The notes under the pieces: generated by a model
Databases searched by the model: none
Told to the model about the DNA's origin: nothing
The model's input: the letters and a program-made list of their open reading frames with translations, nothing else
Made by a program: the position numbers and the translations under genes
Assembly (NCBI RefSeq): GCF_019059575.1
Contig: NW_024881620.1
Coordinates: 434,001-498,000, forward strand
Origin: Amphibalanus amphitrite
Lineage: Eukaryota > Arthropoda > Thecostraca > Balanomorpha > Balanidae
Length of the DNA: 64,000 nt
Direction of reading: 5' to 3'
Part shown: positions 58,835 to 64,000 of the stretch, piece after piece
Position numbering within the stretch: position 1 is the stretch's first letter
How the letters are laid out: each line of letters starts with the position of its first letter

Positions 58835-59570
58835 CAGCTCCTGTGCGGGCGCTGTTAGGCAGGAGGATGAACAGCTCCTGTGCGGGCGCTGTTAGGCAGG
58901 AGAATGAACAGCTCCTGTGCGGGCGCTGTTAGGCAGGAGAATGAACAGCTCCTGTGCGGGCGCTGTTAGGCAGGAGAATGAACAGCTCCTGTGCGGGCGC
59001 TGTTAGGCAGGAGAATGAACAGCTCCTGTGCGGGCGCTGTTAGGCAGGAGAATGAACAGCTCCTGTGCGGGCGCTGTTAGGCAGGAGGATGATCAGCTCC
59101 TGTGCGGGCGCTGTTAGGCAGGAGAATGAACAGCTCCTGTGCGGGCGCTGTTAGGCAGGAGAATGAACAGCTCCTGTGCGGGCGCTGTTAGGCAGGAGAA
59201 TGAACAGCTCCTGTGCGGGCGCTGTTAGGCAGGAGGATGATCAGCTCCTGTGCGGGCGCTGTTAGGCAGGAGAATGAACAGCTCCTGTGCGGGCGCTGTT
59301 AGGCAGGAGAATGAACAGCTCCTGTGCGGGCGCTGTTAGGCAGGAGGATGATCAGCTCCTGTGCGGGCGCTGTTAGGCAGGAGAATGAACAGCTCCTGTG
59401 CGGGCGCTGTTAGGCAGGAGAATGAACAGCTCCTGTGCGGGCGCTGTTAGGCAGGAGAATGAACAGCTCCTGTGCGGGCGCTGTTAGGCAGGAGAATGAA
59501 CAGCTCCTGTGCGGGCGCTGTTAGGCAGGAGAATGAACAGCTCCTGTGCGGGCACTGTTAGGCAGGAGGG
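58835..59570 (+). repeat. 37-bp minisatellite, about 20 copies
   Basis: Unit CAGCTCCTGTGCGGGCGCTG followed by TTAGGCAGGAGAATGAA, nearly invariant over 736 bp. A GGAGGATGATCAG variant occurs at about 59086, 59235 and 59346 (148 and 111 bp apart, that is 4 and 3 units), showing segmental duplication inside the array. The array is bounded by a direct repeat, CCGGCCAGTGCTGACCTGAC at 58807 and CCGGCCAGCACTGACCAGAC at 59574. Confidence 0.97.
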
Positions 59571-59602
59571 TAACCGGCCAGCACTGACCAGACGACAATA
59601 AG

Positions 59603-61385
59603 GGGTGGAATCGGTTCAGATGTTTGAGGCCAGCCTGGCCACTGTCGTGGCCTCCGAGATTAGAAAAATTGGGCCCACCCCTGGACTGACCCCAACTGAG
59701 CCGATCACTGACGGCTGTGACGACGGATTCCACCCCCCGTTTGGTGGTATCGGGCCCCACGGGCTCGATAAACTACCTGGGCCCTATCGGATTTGGATGT
59801 CCCTTGAGAACCAGGCAGACAGGAAGAACTGTTCTGTTACCAAATACTATGGCGAATTGTATACCTCGAAACCACTTCCTCTCCCGCAACGACTCCCTCT
59901 CCGGCTGTGTAGATGGCATATGGTCTGTGACATTTTACTCTCCGGTCCTTTCCTTTCATCACTCTTTACACTCGTATTACAATATTTACAAGTCACATTT
60001 ATTTACATTCTTGCTGACACAATACTTTCAAATCCTGTACCTGCCAAATTTTAAAGAAAACGTTCTGGGACCAGAGACCAGACCGCCCATCACTGAGCCC
60101 CACACGCCGCGCGGTACGGTATCCAGTCGCCCGTCCCTTTCCCGACTCCCCACGGAGCATAATCCCCTCCATCCGCCTTAATCACCACGGGGCGCCGGAC
60201 GAGGGTCCACTCCACGTCGGCACGCGTCTCGCACCACGCCCATAGTTAATCCGCGCGGGGCTAAATAATTGACCGAAATCGGATTTTTAAATCAAGCTAC
60301 CTAGACTGAAGGTTCTCAAAATAAATTGAACTACCTAAACTGAATGGCCTAAATTATTGCGCAACGACACCAAAAAAAGGAAACATAATGTGGCTCACAT
60401 AGCAGTAACGAGGGGGGGGGGGGTTCACTTAAAGGATTTAGGGACTAGGTGCGCACCCGTGTTCACCGCGTGACCTTACTTGAGATGGAGTCGCTGACAT
60501 GATGGTCGTGTCCGTCCAGCGCCCGGCCCGGCGGCCAGAGCCGCCGCCGGCGCCGTGATGCCAGCCGCTGGTGTCTCGTGGGCTGTCCACGGCGTCAGAT
60601 GTGAGCCGAGAGCGAAGAGCGGCGTGGAATCCGTCGTCCGAGAGAGAGCCAGAGAGCCGGTTATAGTTCCGTTTCATCAACTTATACTTTTGATGACGTC
60701 ATACTTCAGAGGGCCGGGCAGCATCTCCTTGTCCAATCTTCGTCCTCCATTCTCAGAAAGTGCGTTTGGCTCCGCCTTCAAACGTTCGTGATTTGCTGAA
60801 GTTCGGCACCCCCGTCCATGGCAGTCACACACTTTCACGCAGCGGTCGGGTGGAATTCGCCGCCGGCGATCACGGCGTCTGGGGCGCCAGGTGGCGGGGC
60901 TGACCCTCTACTCCCCTTGTTTTGAAGCCAGCTCCGGCCAGATGTCCTATATTTTGTCGTTGGCGACCGAGTTCCATTTCATCCTGTTTTCGTACAAACC
61001 GGGTCGGTCCCCGTTCCCCTTTCTTGTTTGGTTCAAATCAGGGCCGGTCTGCACTCCCCTCTCCTTGTTCTTCTCTTCTGGCGGGGTGCCGAGCGTGGGA
61101 CATTGTCTTGTTTTCCAAAGGTTAAACTGATAAATGGTTCGAGACGGGCCGAATGGCGCGTTTCGGTATGCTATTTGTCGACTTCAAAGCTGGGTTCTCA
61201 TGAAGCGGGGTGGTCATCTATAGGGGACCCCTGTTTGTCAAAGCCGGCTGCGCCGTTTCTGTGGACGCCGGCTGGGACGGAGATCGGGTATCACAGCCGA
61301 TTTAGCCGGCTGACCGTGTCTGTGCGGCGCTCGCAGATGGCCGTGTTTCAGCTTGTGGCACAGCTTGCAGTTCAGCATAAAAGAT
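59603..61385. other. intergenic, no gene seen
   Basis: TTAATCCGCGCGGGGCT at 60246-60262 is a single end of the MITE C family with one base change. A poly-G tract lies at 60412-60423. GC-rich sequence at 60510-60570 holds no supported exon. Confidence 0.35.
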
Positions 61386-61387
61386 GA

Positions 61388-61450
61388 AAAAATGTAACGC
61401 ATCTGCGTTACATTTTCAGACCTCTTTTTTATAGTCGCGCCCCGCGACTA
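61388..61450. other. two adjacent perfect hairpins
   Basis: AAAATGTAACGCA and TGCGTTACATTTT are perfect 13-bp arms around a 2-base loop (about 61389-61416); AGTCGCG and CGCGACT form a second short hairpin at about 61433-61450. They could be a terminator-like fold, a protein-binding palindrome or a MITE core. Confidence 0.6.
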
Positions 61451-61859
61451 AACGTTTGTAAGCCCGCTTCTGCCGTGCTATTTGGTGCCGTTTCGTCGTG
61501 TTTCTTGGTGACTTCTTTGACGAGAGCGGGTGGCCGTCTTCTAATGGATTGGTAGCTATTTCAACAGGAGTGTTCGGTTGGGGAGAATGGTGTAATACGA
61601 GCTTGGATGATTGGGACATAAGGAGTGCGGGTTTTGTGTCATTGCACAGTATTTCAGGCCATCCTTACATTTCCAGAATTAAAAACATTCACGTACTATC
61701 CCGTAAAACACCACCAACTACACATCAAATAATTTGCGCGCAAAACAATGGAAATTGAATGAAACCATTGAAATAATTAACACATGACAATACAAAATAA
61801 CATTGGTACATTTGGTTACTATAATTCAGATCAAATTAGCGATAACATACCGGTGCAGA

Positions 61860-63480
61860 TTGTGGTATACCAAAGAAGTGAGCCCGGCACCTGATGGTGG
61901 CTCCACGAGCCACAACAGCTCCGGTCCGAGATGGCCGCGATGACGGACTGGCGGTCGTCCGCGATTTGGTCTCGAACCGGCCTTCTGCTGCTGTAGTCGT
62001 GTCCCAGTTCCGGATTTCCCCAGTCTCGTAGTTGAAGTTTTAGTCCTCGCCGACCATCGGTGTCGAACGCAGCTGCCCTGGTGAGCTGTCAGGGCTAGCT
62101 ATGATCGGCCCAGAACTCGTCGTCTGTGGCTGAGCCTGGGTTGAACGTGGCTTCCGAGCTGTTTTGCTGGTCTGGTGGCCGCAGAGGCTACGCTCTGGTG
62201 TAGACTGCCGATGATGGTTTGGCTGTCACATCTAGCGGCAGGTGTGGTTACGCTGCAGCCTGCTTCGTTGTTATTTGGCTGTGATGTTATAGCCGGGGCA
62301 CAGCTCTGGTCGTTTCCGGCATCCCAGTTGGTCTGGTAGTCACGAGAGTGGTAGCCAGCCTTGACTGCCGATGCTGGAACGGATGCCGTCGGTGTGGTTG
62401 CCTGTTGTCCTTCCAGTCCGCTCACGGTTGTTCAGCTGTGACGTTGAGCTCTGACCTGTTGCAGATCTAGCGAGTTGCTCTCGAAGTTTGTGAAGTGGGA
62501 GCTCTTCTTTCAGTTGATTTTACGGTAGATCATCATCTTCCAGCGACCGAACGGTCTAGAAATGGGCCTGCAGACAGGTCCGGTCCCTTGCAGCTGTTCA
62601 TCTTGGTGGCATTGGTCAACATGTAGATCTGCCTAATCAGTAGTGTCAAATGATGTTCCATAGTTGTGGTAGTCGTCACCGTCACTCCAGTTGCTGTCTT
62701 ATTTTGTCGTCTTTAGGTAGTTGCCCTGGTATTTGCTAACATTTTAGGTTTCGGTCGATTTGTGTCTCCTTCTCCTTCTTCCGGTCTTCTGTTGTTATTT
62801 ATTTCAGGCGTTGTCTTCATTTTGAATTCCCTTGGGCACTGGCCATCAGCATCAGCCAGTCGTCGTTGATGACTAGTTTTTGTCTGTTCTTCCGTTGGCA
62901 TCTCTTCTTCTCTGCGCTGCACGTTTGCTCTTCCAAATGAATTCGTGATCTTATAGTTCTTCAATCATTTGTATTTTGCTCTTCTCAGCTGTCGTTTCCT
63001 TTCTGTAATTGCATGTTTCCATTGCCATGTAGTATCAACTTCATTTCCATCGGTATACTACTTCAATGTCTTCTTTCTTGCCGTCACTCGGTTGTGTGTT
63101 GTCCTTGTTCTTCTATTGCGTGTTTACTCTCCCAACTTGATTCGTGATGTCATTATTCTCAAATCATTTGCATATTCTCTTCCCAGCTGTTGATTTATTT
63201 CTGTGATTTCGTGTCTGCACTGTAATTCAGTATCAGTGGCACCGTTTTCATCGGTCTCCTCCTTCAATATCTTCTCTTCCCGCCGTCAATCTCCGCTGTG
63301 TGCCCTTCTTCTTTCACCTTGCTGTTCACATTGCTTCAATAACAATCTCGATCATCTTCAATCTGTGCCGTCACCTTTATTTCAATATCATGCGTTCTAT
63401 TTGTCATTCTTGCCTTCTTCAGCCCTGATTTCATTCGACAACATTCGATACCTTCATAGCGTCGCGCTCAGTCGTATCTT
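61860..63480. repeat. degenerate long-period tandem repeat, ~200-bp unit
   Basis: From about 62900 to 63480, three units share TGCTCTTC/TCTTCCCAGCTGT, TTTCTGTAATTGCATGTTTC-like, TCCATCGGTATACTACTTCA-like and CTTCTTTCTTGCCGTCACTC-like words at about 190-200 bp spacing. Between 62040 and 62440, related words (GCTGGTCTGGTGGCC, GACTGCCGATGATGG, GGTGTGGTTGCC) also recur. Decayed; no coding region is supported. Confidence 0.5.
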
Positions 63481-63499
63481 CATTACATATATACATCGG

Positions 63500-64000
63500 A
63501 TTCGGCAACACACATGACTGCCTGCTCATGTAACGGGGTTTTCCGTCGCGGAAAACGGCTCGTGGACGGTTGCCGGTCTCCTGTCAGTTCTCTCCAGAGG
63601 CGGGTCAGTCCACGGGTCACACATAGGTCACTGCACCTTTTTGGTATAGGATGGGTGCAATCTCTTAAAATTGGGTTAAAATGGCATCGTCGGTGTGATT
63701 ACTCTAACTTTGGATCACGGGATTTCACTCAAGGTTAGGGTTCGCTAGTTGTGAGCCACATAAATTTATTTAACGATAACTGAAGCAAAAAAAAAATACT
63801 AAGCCCGCTCGCCCGTCACTGAAAATTGATTCTCAAGTTAACTATATCACTCCATTCAGATATACACACCCTCCAGCAATCCACGCTTTCTGATTTCAGT
63901 CAAATCAATTTAACCCGAGTAACGCTGCACTGAGTGACCAGCTCCCACTGCATCTAGCTAAGACATACATTGATGAGCTTTCTCACTCACGCTCGCATTT
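63500..64000. other. right edge, no gene seen
   Basis: Contains the short palindrome GTTTTCCGTCGCGGAAAAC at about 63538 and AT-rich sequence after it. CATGTAACGGGGTTTTCC near 63525 resembles one arm of the hairpin MITE at 18889. Confidence 0.35.

Noticed and set aside
58835..59570. CRISPR-like array
   Set aside because: The 37-bp unit repeats head to tail with no unique spacers, and the genome is eukaryotic.
1..64000. tRNA or other structural RNA genes
   Set aside because: I found no convincing cloverleaf with A and B boxes on reading; a covariance-model scan could find what I missed.

Overview
This is a eukaryotic nuclear genome window. Genes are split by GT-AG introns, 5' splice sites read GTAAG or GTGAG, there are AATAAA and TATA signals, exons are GC-rich and introns AT-rich, and transposable elements are dense. 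The retroelement types, USF3-like and PARG-like genes and compact exons suggest an arthropod, plausibly a crustacean. That assignment is inference; no single feature fixes the species.

Host genes: three are supported, all on the + strand. (1) 162-2439 is the 3' end of an unrecognised coiled-coil protein gene: five phase-consistent exons, a stop at 2437-2439 and a polyA signal at 2707. (2) 26288-36520 is a six-exon gene for a 2121-residue bHLH protein. It has an N-terminal bHLH and zipper, one 5.65-kb Ser/Thr/Pro/Gln-rich exon with polyQ, and a conserved-looking C-terminal FNLSNLLPEI motif; it looks like the arthropod homologue of USF3. (3) 45.9-52.4 kb holds a TATA promoter, a noncoding first exon and the first two coding exons of a gene resembling poly(ADP-ribose) glycohydrolase. 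The rest of that gene is not seen and probably lies beyond the window.

Mobile elements make up most of the rest, and several can be delimited to the base by target-site duplications (TSDs). They are: a ~9.9-kb foldback-like element (8154-18035) with arms built of 135-bp tandem units, carrying at its palindrome centre a Gypsy-type LTR retrotransposon (8929-13459, identical 246-bp LTRs, TSD CAGT, integrase core missing); a MULE-like element (18373-21353, 9-bp TSD); two TA-flanked TIR elements (21430-22567 and 55113-56454); a composite GGAGTC-repeat hAT MITE (23948-24248, 8-bp TSD); a hAT-like element (26343-27184) inserted exactly at the first splice donor of the USF3-like gene, so that its 8-bp TSD duplicates the donor; four TTAA-flanked piggyBac-type MITEs (3943-5594, 36639-37798, 37803-38704, 49921-51099), two of which abut and share one TTAA; and a minus-strand Gypsy-type deletion derivative (40833-43089). 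Several small hairpin MITEs sit inside these.

Tandem repeats include a ~23-bp minisatellite (6330-7150), a long CT microsatellite (16.4-16.6 kb), a ~20-copy 37-bp array (58835-59570) and degenerate ~200-bp repeats near the right edge. The remaining intergenic stretches (5.6-6.3, 7.2-8.1, 38.7-40.8, 43.1-45.7, 52.4-55.1 and 56.5-64 kb) show no coding region I can defend.
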